Shown here piece after piece: positions 17,187 to 25,778 of a stretch of DNA of 64,000 bases. Position 1 is the first letter of the stretch; every line of letters begins with the position of its first letter. The position numbers and the translations under genes were made by a program. The notes beneath the pieces are model-generated. The model saw only the letters and a program-made list of their open reading frames with translations, ran no database searches and had not been told where the DNA came from. The DNA is taken from positions 15,232 to 79,231 of the forward strand of contig NZ_JBGYBX010000022.1 of NCBI RefSeq assembly GCF_041817755.1, written 5' to 3'. The DNA comes from Glaesserella sp041817755. GTDB lineage: Bacteria > Pseudomonadota > Gammaproteobacteria > Enterobacterales > Pasteurellaceae.

Positions 17187-18220
17187 ATCTTATTCTCTTG
17201 TAATCTGTTTAATCCTTCGGAAATTTTAACAGGAATTTCGCCTTCGATCTGCTGAATTGCATATTGAATGGCATAAAAAAATGCATTTATTCCTGCTCCG
17301 CCATGACTTTTCACCACAACGGAAGATAACCCGAGTAATGTCGCACCGTTATGCCGATCAGGATTAATTTGTTGTAACTTTCGGTAATAACGGTAAAACA
17401 CCACCCGTAACAAATAACGCTTTACATTGCGGCAAAGGTGAGAATCTTCCGTCGACTTCTTGAAAAAAGACAAAATATTTTTTGCCGCCCCTTCCAAGGT
17501 TTTCAACGCAATATTTCCACTGAAACCATCGCACACAATCACATCGGCAATATGATTCATCAATTTGTCGCCTTCTATAAACCCGATGTAATTTAAGTGA
17601 TGCGTGTTTTTGAGGCGTTGATGAGCGTCTCGAATTTGCAAGTTGCCTTTATTCTCTTCGGTGCCGATATTGAGTAGTGCCAAGCGGGGATAAACCAGAT
17701 CCAACATAGCCTCGGCAAAAATATTGCCCATTTCCGCAAATTGCAGCAATAATTGGCTGTCAGCTTCTACGTTTGCACCAAGATCAAGCATCACGCTCGA
17801 TTTACCGTTCATCGTCGGAATAAGTGAAGTCAATGCCGGACGCTCAATATTCGGCAGCGGTTGAATCAACTGTTTTGCCAATCCCATTAAAATACCGGTA
17901 TTCCCGCCACTGACACAACCTTGTGCATTCCCTTTCGCCACCGCTTCGATCGCTAAACGCATCGAACTGCCCTTGCTCTGCCGCAAAGCTTGTACAAAAG
18001 GCAAATCGGCTCCAATCACTTTGGATGTATGAATTAGCTGAATGCGTTGTTGATACGCTGTCGGAACAGCCTGTAATAGCGGGGAGATTTGAGCTTGATC
18101 GCCGAATAGAATAAAAGATAGCCTTGGATGACGCTCCAATGCCAATAATAAAGCCGGGATAGTAATACGGGGACCAAAGTCCCCGCCCATCACATCTAAC
18201 GCAAGGGTTAGACGACTCAA
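17168..18220 (-). CDS. plsX: Phosphate acyltransferase PlsX
   Basis: Makes acyl-phosphate from acyl-ACP, the first step towards phosphatidic acid with PlsY. It has 350 residues. It starts at TTG 18220 (AGAGG upstream), and the N-terminus SRLTLALDVMGGDFGP aligns with the TTG-started E. coli protein. Further motifs are SGGNTGILMGLA, LDLGANVEAD and VCDGFSGNIALKT. It lies between rpmF and fabH as in E. coli. Confidence 0.95.
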   Translation of the reverse strand: MSRLTLALDVMGGDFGPRITIPALLLALERHPRLSFILFGDQAQISPLLQAVPTAYQQRIQLIHTSKVIGADLPFVQALRQSKGSSMRLAIEAVAKGNAQGCVSGGNTGILMGLAKQLIQPLPNIERPALTSLIPTMNGKSSVMLDLGANVEADSQLLLQFAEMGNIFAEAMLDLVYPRLALLNIGTEENKGNLQIRDAHQRLKNTHHLNYIGFIEGDKLMNHIADVIVCDGFSGNIALKTLEGAAKNILSFFKKSTEDSHLCRNVKRYLLRVVFYRYYRKLQQINPDRHNGATLLGLSSVVVKSHGGAGINAFFYAIQYAIQQIEGEIPVKISEGLNRLQENKICTAKS

Positions 18221-18245
18221 TTTAAACCTCTAAGAGCTCAATTGA

Positions 18246-18407
18246 TTATTTAATTTTACGACCACGGTAGTAACCGTCAGCAGATACATGGTGACGTAAA
18301 TGTGTTTCACCACGTGCATCTACAGATACTGCAGCGGTTGTTAAAGCATCGTGCGAACGACGCATATCACGGCGTGAACGAGATTTTTTATTTTGTTGAA
18401 CAGCCAT
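18246..18407 (-). CDS. rpmF: 50S ribosomal protein L32
   Basis: 53-residue basic protein starting MAVQQNKKSRSRRDMRRSHD and ending GYYRGRKIK, a few residues shorter than the usual 56 because of a compact DARGETH turn. AGGAG lies 8 bases before the ATG. This non-zinc form has no CxxC motifs. It sits between yceD and plsX, the standard order. Confidence 0.95.
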   Translation of the reverse strand: MAVQQNKKSRSRRDMRRSHDALTTAAVSVDARGETHLRHHVSADGYYRGRKIK

Positions 18408-18423
18408 TGGCCATACTCCTAAA

Positions 18424-18948
18424 TTACTTTTTCTTTAAATTAGCTAATACAGCGAACGGGTTCGGTTTTTTCGCCAATTCTTCAGGCAATTCGCCAAAAA
18501 CCTGTTCCTGCGCGGACACTTCACAGTGTTCAGTTTCATGCATCGGGACTAGAGGTAATGATAGAATAAATTCATCTTCTACCATATCCAGCAAATTTAT
18601 TTCACCAAACGAATTCACGTCAATCGGTTCATAAATTTCGGGCAATTCGTCCGCCTGATCCATATTAGACACCGGACTGAAACAAAACGTGCAGTCAAGT
18701 ATTTGCGTAAACGGCTTACCGCAACGTTGACATTCGAGTTCCACCTCAACCTTTGCCGCACCTTTAATGACGGTGAGTTTTTGCGGATCGACATATAACG
18801 ATAAAGTAACTTGCGCATCGCTCAGCACTTGACCGACGGATTCACCCAAACGACCAAGCAGACTCGCAGAAATGTAGCCTTCATAGTCCATTCGACGCTG
18901 AGCGTCTTTATACGGGTCAATCGTTAGGGGTAGTTTTACCTTTTGCAT
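18424..18948 (-). CDS. yceD: 23S rRNA accumulation protein YceD (DUF177)
   Basis: 174 residues. Family features are CQRCGKPF near residue 74 and DLLDMVEDEFILSLPLVPMHE in the C-terminal half, with a final lysine run (NPFAVLANLKKK). YceD is needed for normal 23S rRNA levels in E. coli and plants. It is the first gene of yceD-rpmF-plsX-fabH and points away from dapD. Confidence 0.93.
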   Translation of the reverse strand: MQKVKLPLTIDPYKDAQRRMDYEGYISASLLGRLGESVGQVLSDAQVTLSLYVDPQKLTVIKGAAKVEVELECQRCGKPFTQILDCTFCFSPVSNMDQADELPEIYEPIDVNSFGEINLLDMVEDEFILSLPLVPMHETEHCEVSAQEQVFGELPEELAKKPNPFAVLANLKKK

Positions 18949-19135
18949 AGGGTGCGCATATTACAGATTGTTGGTGCTCTAGTCAAAGGGAAAGATGAGA
19001 ATTTGCAAAAAATCAGCCGAAACCGACCGCTTGTTTTTTGCTATAACACTCTTTGATTAAATTTAGTGGAAATCTCGCGTGGTCTATGCTAAAAAGTCCG
19101 CCGTTTTTAATTTTATTCACAAGAAGGAAATGCAA

Positions 19136-19960
19136 ATGTCATTACAAGCCATTATCGAAGCGGCGTTCGAACGTCGTGCTGAAATTACCCCAAAAACCGT
19201 TGACGCACAAACCCGAGCGGCGGTTGAAGACGTGATTAAAGGGCTAGACAACGGTTCACTGCGCGTAGCGGAAAAAGTTAACGGTGAATGGGTCGTAAAC
19301 CAATGGGTGAAAAAAGCGGTGTTGCTTTCATTCCGTATCAACGACAACGAAATCATTGATGGTGCAGAAACCAAATACTACGACAAAGTGCCGACCAAAT
19401 ACGGTAAATATAGCGAAGAACAATTCAAAGCGGACGGTATCCGTGCCGTACCGGGTGCTGTTGTGCGTCAAGGTTCACATATTGAGAAAAACGTGGTGTT
19501 AATGCCGTCATTCGTCAATATCGGTGCTTATGTCGGCGAAGGTACGATGGTGGATACTTGGGTAACGGTCGGTTCTTGTGCGCAAATCGGTAAAAACGTG
19601 CATTTATCGGGCGGTGTAGGTATCGGCGGTGTATTAGAGCCGTTACAAGCGAACCCGACCATTATCGGTGATAACTGCTTTATCGGTGCACGTTCTGAAA
19701 TTGTAGAAGGTGTGATTGTTGAAGACGGTTGTGTGATTTCAATGGGCGTATTTATCGGTCAATCCACCAAAATTTATGATCGTGAAACAGGCGAAATCCA
19801 TTACGGTCGTGTACCGGCGGGTTCTGTGGTGGTGTCGGGCAGCCTTCCGTCAAAAGACGGTAAATATAACCTTTACTGTGCGGTCATCGTGAAAAAAGTT
19901 GATGAGAAAACCCGTGGTAAAGTCGGCATCAACGATTTATTACGTTCAATCGAAGAATAA
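19136..19960 (+). CDS. dapD: 2,3,4,5-tetrahydropyridine-2,6-dicarboxylate N-succinyltransferase DapD
   Basis: Succinylates tetrahydrodipicolinate in lysine/diaminopimelate synthesis. The start at 19136 (MSLQAIIEAAFERR) gives 274 residues, the E. coli length, with AAGGAA 8 bases upstream. Starts at 19130 or 19079 are less well placed. A left-handed beta-helix of hexapeptide repeats runs from about 100 to 250 (MPSFVNIGAYVGEGTMVD, GGVGIGGVLEP). A strong terminator follows. Confidence 0.97.
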   Translation: MSLQAIIEAAFERRAEITPKTVDAQTRAAVEDVIKGLDNGSLRVAEKVNGEWVVNQWVKKAVLLSFRINDNEIIDGAETKYYDKVPTKYGKYSEEQFKADGIRAVPGAVVRQGSHIEKNVVLMPSFVNIGAYVGEGTMVDTWVTVGSCAQIGKNVHLSGGVGIGGVLEPLQANPTIIGDNCFIGARSEIVEGVIVEDGCVISMGVFIGQSTKIYDRETGEIHYGRVPAGSVVVSGSLPSKDGKYNLYCAVIVKKVDEKTRGKVGINDLLRSIEE

Positions 19961-19970
19961 TGTGCCGGTT

Positions 19971-19995
19971 AAGGGAGACGCTCGTCTCCCTTTTT
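19971..19995 (+). terminator. Rho-independent terminator after dapD
   Basis: GGGAGACG and CGTCTCCC form an 8-base perfect stem around a CT loop, followed by five T residues. Confidence 0.88.
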
Positions 19996-20010
19996 GATGA
20001 CGAAAAGTGA

Positions 20011-20622
20011 ATGAAAAACGTTTTTTTTGATCTCGACGGCACCTTACATCAAGAAGATCTGTTGGCGGCATTAGTCAAATATCTGTTCACCAAAAGAAAA
20101 TGGAATTTGCTTTTTTTCTTGCCGATCTTACCGCTTGTATTCCTGATTTATCGATGCTTTCCCACCCGAAAATTCAGTCTAAACGGCTTACTCTTTTTCC
20201 TTAGCTTCGGTTGTTCAACATCCGAGATGGAACGCTATATCACGGATTTTAAACGGCAGTTCACCCTTACGCCATTGCCACAGGTTCAACAGGCGTTGCA
20301 ACACCATCTCGCTTCTCAAGATCAAATTTGGATTATTTCAGGTAGCCCCGTTGAGCTGATTTCACATTTCTATGCAGACTTACTACAACAGCCGAATGTA
20401 CATTTGATTGGCTCAAGTTTGGAACATCGTTATGGGGCAATTTTGTTGAAAGAGCGTTGCCTTACAGAGAATAAAGTGAAAATGCTTGATGAACGTGTTC
20501 AACCTCCGATTCAATTTGACATCGGTTATTCGGACAGTATGACGGATTTACCGATGTTTAAGCGGTGTAAACAGGCGATGTGGATTACGACAGAGGGAGA
20601 AATCAAGCCTCTGGCTCTTTAA
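20011..20622 (+). CDS. pgpC: HAD-family phosphatase, PgpC/YfhB-like
   Basis: 203 residues resembling E. coli PgpC, a phosphatidylglycerophosphate phosphatase. The HAD motif I is FFDLDGTLHQED at the N-terminus, a hydrophobic segment follows (LLFFLPILPLVFLIY, residues about 31-48), motif II is IISGSPVELI, and the last motif is GYSDSMTDLPM. The membrane segment fits a lipid substrate. Identity to PgpC rather than a general HAD phosphatase is likely but not certain. Confidence 0.83.
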   Translation: MKNVFFDLDGTLHQEDLLAALVKYLFTKRKWNLLFFLPILPLVFLIYRCFPTRKFSLNGLLFFLSFGCSTSEMERYITDFKRQFTLTPLPQVQQALQHHLASQDQIWIISGSPVELISHFYADLLQQPNVHLIGSSLEHRYGAILLKERCLTENKVKMLDERVQPPIQFDIGYSDSMTDLPMFKRCKQAMWITTEGEIKPLAL

Positions 20623-20679
20623 CAAGCGGTCAGTTTGACTCCATATTTTGCAAATTTTCATGCAAAACAGACCGCTTGC
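20622..20679. repeat. Inverted uptake-signal pair between pgpC and ytfL
   Basis: ACAAGCGGTC at 20622-20631 and GACCGCTTGC at 20670-20679, with TTTTGCA and TGCAAAA also facing each other inside. It may form a terminator stem after pgpC. Confidence 0.5.
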
Positions 20680-20746
20680 ACGTTTTTGCCCGATCCGTTC
20701 GGTTTTGCTATACTTCGCGTCATTTTCAATGCAATACACTCAAATT

Positions 20747-22051
20747 ATGGGATTATTTGAATCTATTTTCATCATTATTTTATTGGTCATTGCCAGCGCC
20801 ATTATTTCGGCGGGCGAAATTTCACTGGCGTCGGTACGAAAACTGAAATTGCAAAATCTCATCAATGAAGGCAATGAAAAAGCCCAAAAAGTGCTGAAAT
20901 TGCAAGAAGAACCGGGGCAATTTATCACCGTCGTGCAAATCGCCCAAAACGTCATTGCCGTACTGGGCGGGATGTTCGGTGAAGGCGCGCTCACGCCTTA
21001 CATTCACCGCTTTTTAGCCCAATACAGCCAAGCGGCTTGGCTGGAAACGGCTGCATCGTGGATCTCGTTCACCCTAGTCACCGTGTCTTTTATCATTTTC
21101 TCCGATTTAATTCCGAAACGCTTGGCAATTGCCAATCCCGAAAAAGTCGCGATGAAAATGGTAAACCTGATGTCTTTCAGCATTATTCTGTTTAAGCCGT
21201 TCGTGCTACTGCTGGATCCGCTCGCCAACGCCCTGTTCCGCCTGTTCCGTATTCCGACGGTACGTGAAGATACAATGACCTCCGATGATATTGTGGCGAT
21301 TGTCGATGCCGGTGCGGAAGCGGGGGTATTGAAGGCGCAGGAACATTATTTGATCGAAAATATTTTCGATATGCAGCAACGGACGGTGACGTCCACCATG
21401 ACGATCCGTGAACATATCGTCTTTTTGGATAAGTCCTTCAATCGTCAGCAAACCATTGAAACACTAAAAGAAAATTCCCATTCCAAGCTGATTATCACCG
21501 ACGGCAGTTTGGATAAAATTCTCGGTTATGTGGAATCGCACACGTTGTTAACGCTTTATTTGCAGGAAGAAAACGTGAAATTGACCGATAACCGAGTGTT
21601 ACGCAAGGCATTGTTTATTCCTGATACCCTTTCGTTGTTTGAAGTGTTGGAGTTGTTTAAATCGTCAGGTGAAGATTTTGCGGTGATTATTAATGAATAT
21701 GCGTTAGTTGTGGGCATTGTGACCTTAAACGACGTGATGAGTATTGTGATGGGCGAGTTGGTCTCTAATGAAGAAGAACAGATTGTTCGCCGTGATGAAG
21801 ACTCTTGGCTGGTTGATGGTTCAACACCGTTAGAAGATGTAATGCGGGCATTGGATATCGAATCTTTCCCGAATCAAGAAAACTACGAAACCATCAGCGG
21901 TTTTATGATGTATATGTTGCGAAAAGTGCCGAAAAAGACCGATTTTGTGCTGTACGATAAATATAAGTTTGAAATTATTGATACGGAAAATTTCAAAATC
22001 GATCAACTGATGGTTTCGCTGCGGAAAGACGCAAAATCAGCCCAAGCATAG
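20747..22051 (+). CDS. ytfL: CNNM/CorC-family membrane protein, YtfL/PaeA-like (polyamine export)
   Basis: 434 residues from ATG 20747 (MGLFESIFIII). The frame could extend to 20648, but that stretch contains an uptake signal and has no similarity. Domains are DUF21 with four helices (1-190; SAGEISLASVRKLKL, FSDLIPKRLAIA), a CBS pair (about 200-330; ALVVGIVTLNDVMSIVMGEL), and CorC_HlyC (about 345-430; YETISGFMMYMLRKVP). It aligns with E. coli YtfL, renamed PaeA and tied to cadaverine/putrescine export, better than with the YfjD branch also present at 11.8 kb. Confidence 0.85.
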   Translation: MGLFESIFIIILLVIASAIISAGEISLASVRKLKLQNLINEGNEKAQKVLKLQEEPGQFITVVQIAQNVIAVLGGMFGEGALTPYIHRFLAQYSQAAWLETAASWISFTLVTVSFIIFSDLIPKRLAIANPEKVAMKMVNLMSFSIILFKPFVLLLDPLANALFRLFRIPTVREDTMTSDDIVAIVDAGAEAGVLKAQEHYLIENIFDMQQRTVTSTMTIREHIVFLDKSFNRQQTIETLKENSHSKLIITDGSLDKILGYVESHTLLTLYLQEENVKLTDNRVLRKALFIPDTLSLFEVLELFKSSGEDFAVIINEYALVVGIVTLNDVMSIVMGELVSNEEEQIVRRDEDSWLVDGSTPLEDVMRALDIESFPNQENYETISGFMMYMLRKVPKKTDFVLYDKYKFEIIDTENFKIDQLMVSLRKDAKSAQA

Positions 22052-22096
22052 CGTTGACGGCGGATATCGTCTACCGAATACAACATCTTGCATAAA

Positions 22097-22150
22097 AAGC
22101 GGTCTGTTTCACTGAAAAATTTGCAAATTTCAAGTGAAAACAGACCGCTT
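22097..22150. terminator. Bidirectional uptake-signal hairpin between ytfL and the gluconate transporter
   Basis: AAGCGGTCTGTTTCACT (22097-22113) and AGTGAAAACAGACCGCTT (22133-22150) pair almost perfectly over 17 bases. It lies between converging genes, so it may end both. Confidence 0.65.
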
Positions 22151-22160
22151 GTATTTGTGT

Positions 22161-23510
22161 TTATAACAACACGCTACCGATAAAGGCGACGATAAAACCG
22201 ACGACACCGATAGACGTTTCAAGCGCCGTCCACGTTTTCAAGGTGGTTTTTTCGTCCATTTCTAAAAAGCGGCTGACAAGCCAGAAACCCGAATCGTTCA
22301 CATGAGAAAGGACGGTCGCACCGGAAGCAATCGAAATCACGATAAAGCAGATGTCGAATTGGCTGAGATCCGGCGTTGCCGCCACCATCGGTGCGATTAA
22401 CGCCGCCGTGGTAGTTAACGCCACCGTCGCGGAACCTTGAGCGACACGGAAGGTCGTTGCGATAATAAAGGCGGCAACAATAATCGGCAAACCGGTATCC
22501 GACATCAGTGCGGAAAGCTCGTCACCGATACCGCTTGCCCGTAACACGCCGCCGAACATCCCGCCCGCACCGGTAACTAAAATAATCGAACAAATCGGAC
22601 CTAGCGCGTTATTACAAATTTTTTCGATTTGATCATACGTCCGATTACCTTTTAACAGCAGAATCGCCACAATTAAGGTAATCAATAATGCAATGGGCGT
22701 TTTGCCGATTAAGCGCAGGCTTTGTACCCAAAGATCCGAGCCGTCAACAATCTTGGCAACCGTTAAAGTATTCAAGCCGGTATCAAATAAAATCAGCAAA
22801 ATAGGAAGTAAGAGAATGATCAAGACGCGTTGGAAACTCGGCGGATTTTGTACAGCCGTTTCATTAACCGCCAACGCGTTTAAAAAGGCTTTCGGTAAAT
22901 CGACATGAATACGTTTACTGATAAACATACTGAACAGATAAGTGCCGATATACCACGTCGGAATCGCACAAACCAAACCGACAATCACCAACAAGCCCAT
23001 ATTTACGCCGAGTAAATCACCGGACGCAACAGGACCGGGATGCGGCGGAAGAAACGCATGCATGACCGCAAAAGCCCCGGCGGACGGGAAAGCATAACGT
23101 AATACGGAGCCGCCGAATTGTTTTGCCACACTGAAAATAATCGGCAGCATAACGACTAAACCGGCGTCAAAGAAAATCGGGAAACCGAACAGCAGCGAGG
23201 CAATCCCTAATGCGAGCGGCGCACGTTTTTCACCGAATTTATTAATCAGCGTATCCGCCAGCACTTTGGCACCACCGGTAATTTCCAGTAAGCGTCCGAT
23301 CATCGCCCCCAACCCGACCAGCAATGCGACGGACGCTAAAGTACCGCCGAATCCGTTCAGCAATGTCGGTAAAATTTTATCCACCGGAATCCCCGTGACC
23401 AACGCGGTTAACAAGCTTACGATAATTAACGCCACGAAAGCATGTACTTTAAACTTCATAATCATCACGAGTAGCAAAATAATTGCCATCACCATTGTAA
23501 AAATCAGCAT
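22161..23510 (-). CDS. Gluconate:H+ symporter, GntP family
   Basis: 449 residues from ATG 23510 (MLIFTMVMA), with AGGGGG upstream. About 12-14 hydrophobic segments are present, with the family signatures LLFGFPIFFDAGLVVMLPI, HAFLPPHPGPVA and a HVNDSGFWL segment near the end. It imports gluconate or a related sugar acid. It is divergent from gntK, and the gap between them carries two GntR-type operators and a possible CRP site, so the two are co-regulated. Which paralogue (GntP, GntT, GntU) it equals cannot be told, so no symbol is given. Confidence 0.9.
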   Translation of the reverse strand: MLIFTMVMAIILLLVMIMKFKVHAFVALIIVSLLTALVTGIPVDKILPTLLNGFGGTLASVALLVGLGAMIGRLLEITGGAKVLADTLINKFGEKRAPLALGIASLLFGFPIFFDAGLVVMLPIIFSVAKQFGGSVLRYAFPSAGAFAVMHAFLPPHPGPVASGDLLGVNMGLLVIVGLVCAIPTWYIGTYLFSMFISKRIHVDLPKAFLNALAVNETAVQNPPSFQRVLIILLLPILLILFDTGLNTLTVAKIVDGSDLWVQSLRLIGKTPIALLITLIVAILLLKGNRTYDQIEKICNNALGPICSIILVTGAGGMFGGVLRASGIGDELSALMSDTGLPIIVAAFIIATTFRVAQGSATVALTTTAALIAPMVAATPDLSQFDICFIVISIASGATVLSHVNDSGFWLVSRFLEMDEKTTLKTWTALETSIGVVGFIVAFIGSVLL

Positions 23511-23532
23511 ATTTCCCCCTGAAGGCATGAAT

Positions 23533-23546
23533 TGTTACTGGTAACA
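23533..23546. promoter_or_regulatory. GntR-type operator, gluconate-transporter side
   Basis: TGTTACTGGTAACA is a near-perfect palindrome with the central CG-type step of LacI-family sites. It lies 23 bases upstream of the transporter start and matches the E. coli GntR box (ATGTTACCGGTAACAT) closely. Confidence 0.8.
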
Positions 23547-23596
23547 TATGCCTTCATACTAAAAATGTAAACATCTCACCTGATTTTATTTTAAAT

Positions 23597-23614
23597 TTGT
23601 GATCAAGTTCAAAC
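23597..23614. promoter_or_regulatory. Possible CRP site between gntK and the transporter gene
   Basis: TTTGTGATCAAGTTCAAA has the TGTGATC half of the CRP consensus and a weaker second half, about midway between the two divergent genes. CRP control of gluconate genes is known in E. coli. Confidence 0.4.
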
Positions 23615-23672
23615 TTTGAACATATTTTGGATGAACAAATATCTAAATATGCTAAATTCCCAATATATTTTT

Positions 23673-23686
23673 TGTTATCGGTAACA
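23673..23686. promoter_or_regulatory. GntR-type operator, gntK side
   Basis: TGTTATCGGTAACA differs from the 23533 site at two bases and lies 20 bases before the gntK start. Two sites about 140 bases apart would allow repression of both genes, possibly by looping. Confidence 0.8.
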
Positions 23687-23706
23687 ATTTGTTATGGAGG
23701 ATGATT

Positions 23707-24222
23707 ATGTCAGAGGGTAAGGCATTTATTTTAATGGGCGTTTCCAGCACGGGCAAAACCTCAATCGGTACCGAAGTTGCCCGCCGTTTGGGAATGAAAT
23801 TGATTGACGGCGATGATCTTCACCCACGCGCCAACATTATCAAAATGGGAAAAGGTGTTCCGCTGGATGATAACGATCGCGCACCATGGTTGGAAAGAAT
23901 TAATGACGCGGCGTTTAGCCTAGAACAAAAAAGTGAAAAAGGGATTATCGTTTGCTCCGCGTTAAAGAAAATCTATCGGGATCGTATCCGCCTAGACAAT
24001 CAAAACGTAACATTTATTTTTTTGAAAGGATCTTTCGAACTCGTTTTAGAACGCATGAAGCAACGCAAAGGGCATTACATGAAAGCGGATATGCTGAAAA
24101 GCCAGTTCGCCACGTTGGAAGAGCCTCAAGCTGATGAAAGCGATGTGATCTTTATCGACATTGACGCCCCGTTTGAAACCGTCGTAGCACGTTGTATTGA
24201 CGCGGTCAAACCGTTGCTTTAA
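23707..24222 (+). CDS. gntK: Gluconokinase GntK
   Basis: Phosphorylates gluconate to 6-phosphogluconate. It has 171 residues from ATG 23707 (MSEGKAF); GGAGG at 23696-23700 sets this start rather than the ATG at 23701 or a TTG at 23689. The P-loop is GVSSTGKT, and DGDDLHPRANIIKMGKGVPLDDNDRAPWL is the family signature. It is divergent from the transporter. The stop overlaps the end of gntR (convergent) by 4 bases. Confidence 0.95.
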   Translation: MSEGKAFILMGVSSTGKTSIGTEVARRLGMKLIDGDDLHPRANIIKMGKGVPLDDNDRAPWLERINDAAFSLEQKSEKGIIVCSALKKIYRDRIRLDNQNVTFIFLKGSFELVLERMKQRKGHYMKADMLKSQFATLEEPQADESDVIFIDIDAPFETVVARCIDAVKPLL

Positions 24223-25220
24223 ATACTTTCCCCGATATGAATTTGATAGCCTAAATTGATAATACTGCTTTGTTGCGGTATACCGTTTAGGCGATCCAAC
24301 AGCTCTTGCGCCGCTACCCGACCGATTTCTATACGCGGTGTAATCACCGTAGCTAATTGTGGTGTCAACGATTGCCCGACGTCATGCCCGTGAAAACCGG
24401 CAATCGCCATGGCTTTCGGTACCTGAATGCCCAAACGCTGACATTCGAATAACGCCCCGATCGCCAAATCGTCATTGGTACAAAAAATGCCGTCAATATT
24501 CGGGTATTGCACCAAGGCTTGCCGTAATTGCTGTGCGCCAAGCGTAAATGAAGAGGGCTCATCGGTAATCAAACTGTGCGGTTCAAGCCGGTGTTTACAC
24601 ATGGCTTGTTCGTAGCCTTGCATTTTTAATTTGGTTCGCTTATCCATCCGAGCGGTGAAATACACAATATGTTGATGTCCGCGGCTGATCATCGTCTCCA
24701 CCATCGATTGTGCCGCCGAAATATTGTCAAATCCGACCGCTTGTTGAATGCCGATTTCACTGCTGTCCATAATTTCAATCACGGGAATATTCGCCACCTC
24801 CAACATTTTTAACGTACGCTCGGAATGATGATTTTCCGACAAAATAATCCCGTCGACATGGTAAGAAAGCAATGATTCAATCCGCTGTTCTTCTTTCTCC
24901 TGACTGTAGCCGTAATGCGCCAACATGGTTTGGTAGCCGGCATTATCCGTCACCGACTCAATCCCTTTAATCACATCGGCAAATACTTGATTGGTTAAAG
25001 ACGGCACCAACACGCCGATCGCACGGCTTTTGGCATTCGATAAAATATCCGGCGCACGGTTAGGAATATAGCCGAATTGCGTGATTGCCTCGGCAATGCG
25101 CAAACCGGTTTCGTAAGCCACCGATTGAGGATGACGCAAATAGCGGCTAATCGTCATTTTGGTGATTCCCAAATGATCCGCAATATCTTGAAGTGTCGGA
25201 CGTTTATGTTTTAAGCTCAT
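24219..25220 (-). CDS. gntR: LacI-family gluconate repressor GntR
   Basis: 333 residues. The N-terminal LacI helix-turn-helix (PTLQDIADHLGITKMTISRYL) is followed by a hinge (LSNAKSRAIGVLVPSLTNQVF) and a periplasmic-binding-like effector domain. It fits E. coli GntR. Two matching operators lie between the transporter gene and gntK, which it converges on. An uptake signal (GACCGCTTGT) is inside the coding sequence at about 24737. Effector is presumably gluconate (inference). Confidence 0.9.
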   Translation of the reverse strand: MSLKHKRPTLQDIADHLGITKMTISRYLRHPQSVAYETGLRIAEAITQFGYIPNRAPDILSNAKSRAIGVLVPSLTNQVFADVIKGIESVTDNAGYQTMLAHYGYSQEKEEQRIESLLSYHVDGIILSENHHSERTLKMLEVANIPVIEIMDSSEIGIQQAVGFDNISAAQSMVETMISRGHQHIVYFTARMDKRTKLKMQGYEQAMCKHRLEPHSLITDEPSSFTLGAQQLRQALVQYPNIDGIFCTNDDLAIGALFECQRLGIQVPKAMAIAGFHGHDVGQSLTPQLATVITPRIEIGRVAAQELLDRLNGIPQQSSIINLGYQIHIGESI

Positions 25221-25427
25221 TCAGCCGCTCAAATAAGAAAAAGATGGCGTATTTTACTTGAATTTGCGCGATTTTTTCAATTTTACCGACAAATAACGCT
25301 CGACAAGAGGTCTGATTAATCGAAAAATTTACCGATTTCTCTCACGCGATTTCTACAATGGCTATTCGCAATTGCAGAAAAAATCATTATGATTGTACCA
25401 TTGTGTTACTGAAATGAAGCAGGTGTC

Positions 25428-25769
25428 ATGATGTCGTTAACCATCTACCATAACCCCAAATGCAGTAAATCCCGCGAAACCTTAGCCATTATTCGTGAAG
25501 CCGGGATCGAACCGACGATTGTCGAATACTTGAAGCAGCCGTTAAGCGTTGAGTTGATTACAAAACTGATTCACGAAAGCGGTTTAGCGGTGAGAGAAGC
25601 CGTCCGCACCGATGCCGAAGCCTATCAGCAGATTACCGCTGAAATGCCTGACGCTGAAATTATCGCATTGATCGCGCAGCATCCGAATCTGCTGAACCGC
25701 CCGTTTGTCAGCAGTGAAAAAGGCACCAAACTTTGCCGCCCGCCCGAATTAGTGAAAAGCTTACTTTAA
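25428..25769 (+). CDS. arsC: ArsC/YfgD-family arsenate reductase-like protein
   Basis: 113 residues of the glutaredoxin-linked ArsC fold. The active-site loop is HNPKCSKSRETL with the catalytic Cys near residue 12. TIVEYLKQPLS follows, and NRPFVSSEKGTKLCRPPE at the C-terminus has the conserved R-P. It is one residue shorter if the second ATG is used. No other arsenic genes are nearby, so the YfgD branch is as likely as true arsenate reductase. The aroQ ribosome site overlaps its stop. Confidence 0.85.
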   Translation: MMSLTIYHNPKCSKSRETLAIIREAGIEPTIVEYLKQPLSVELITKLIHESGLAVREAVRTDAEAYQQITAEMPDAEIIALIAQHPNLLNRPFVSSEKGTKLCRPPELVKSLL

Positions 25770-25778
25770 GGAGATATG

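Noticed and set aside
20648..20746. Extended N-terminus of YtfL
   Set aside because: Contains an uptake signal and no family similarity; ATG 20747 aligns with homologues.
25428..25769. Arsenic resistance operon
   Set aside because: Only an ArsC-fold gene is present; no arsR, arsB or acr3 lies nearby, so a resistance operon is not supported.
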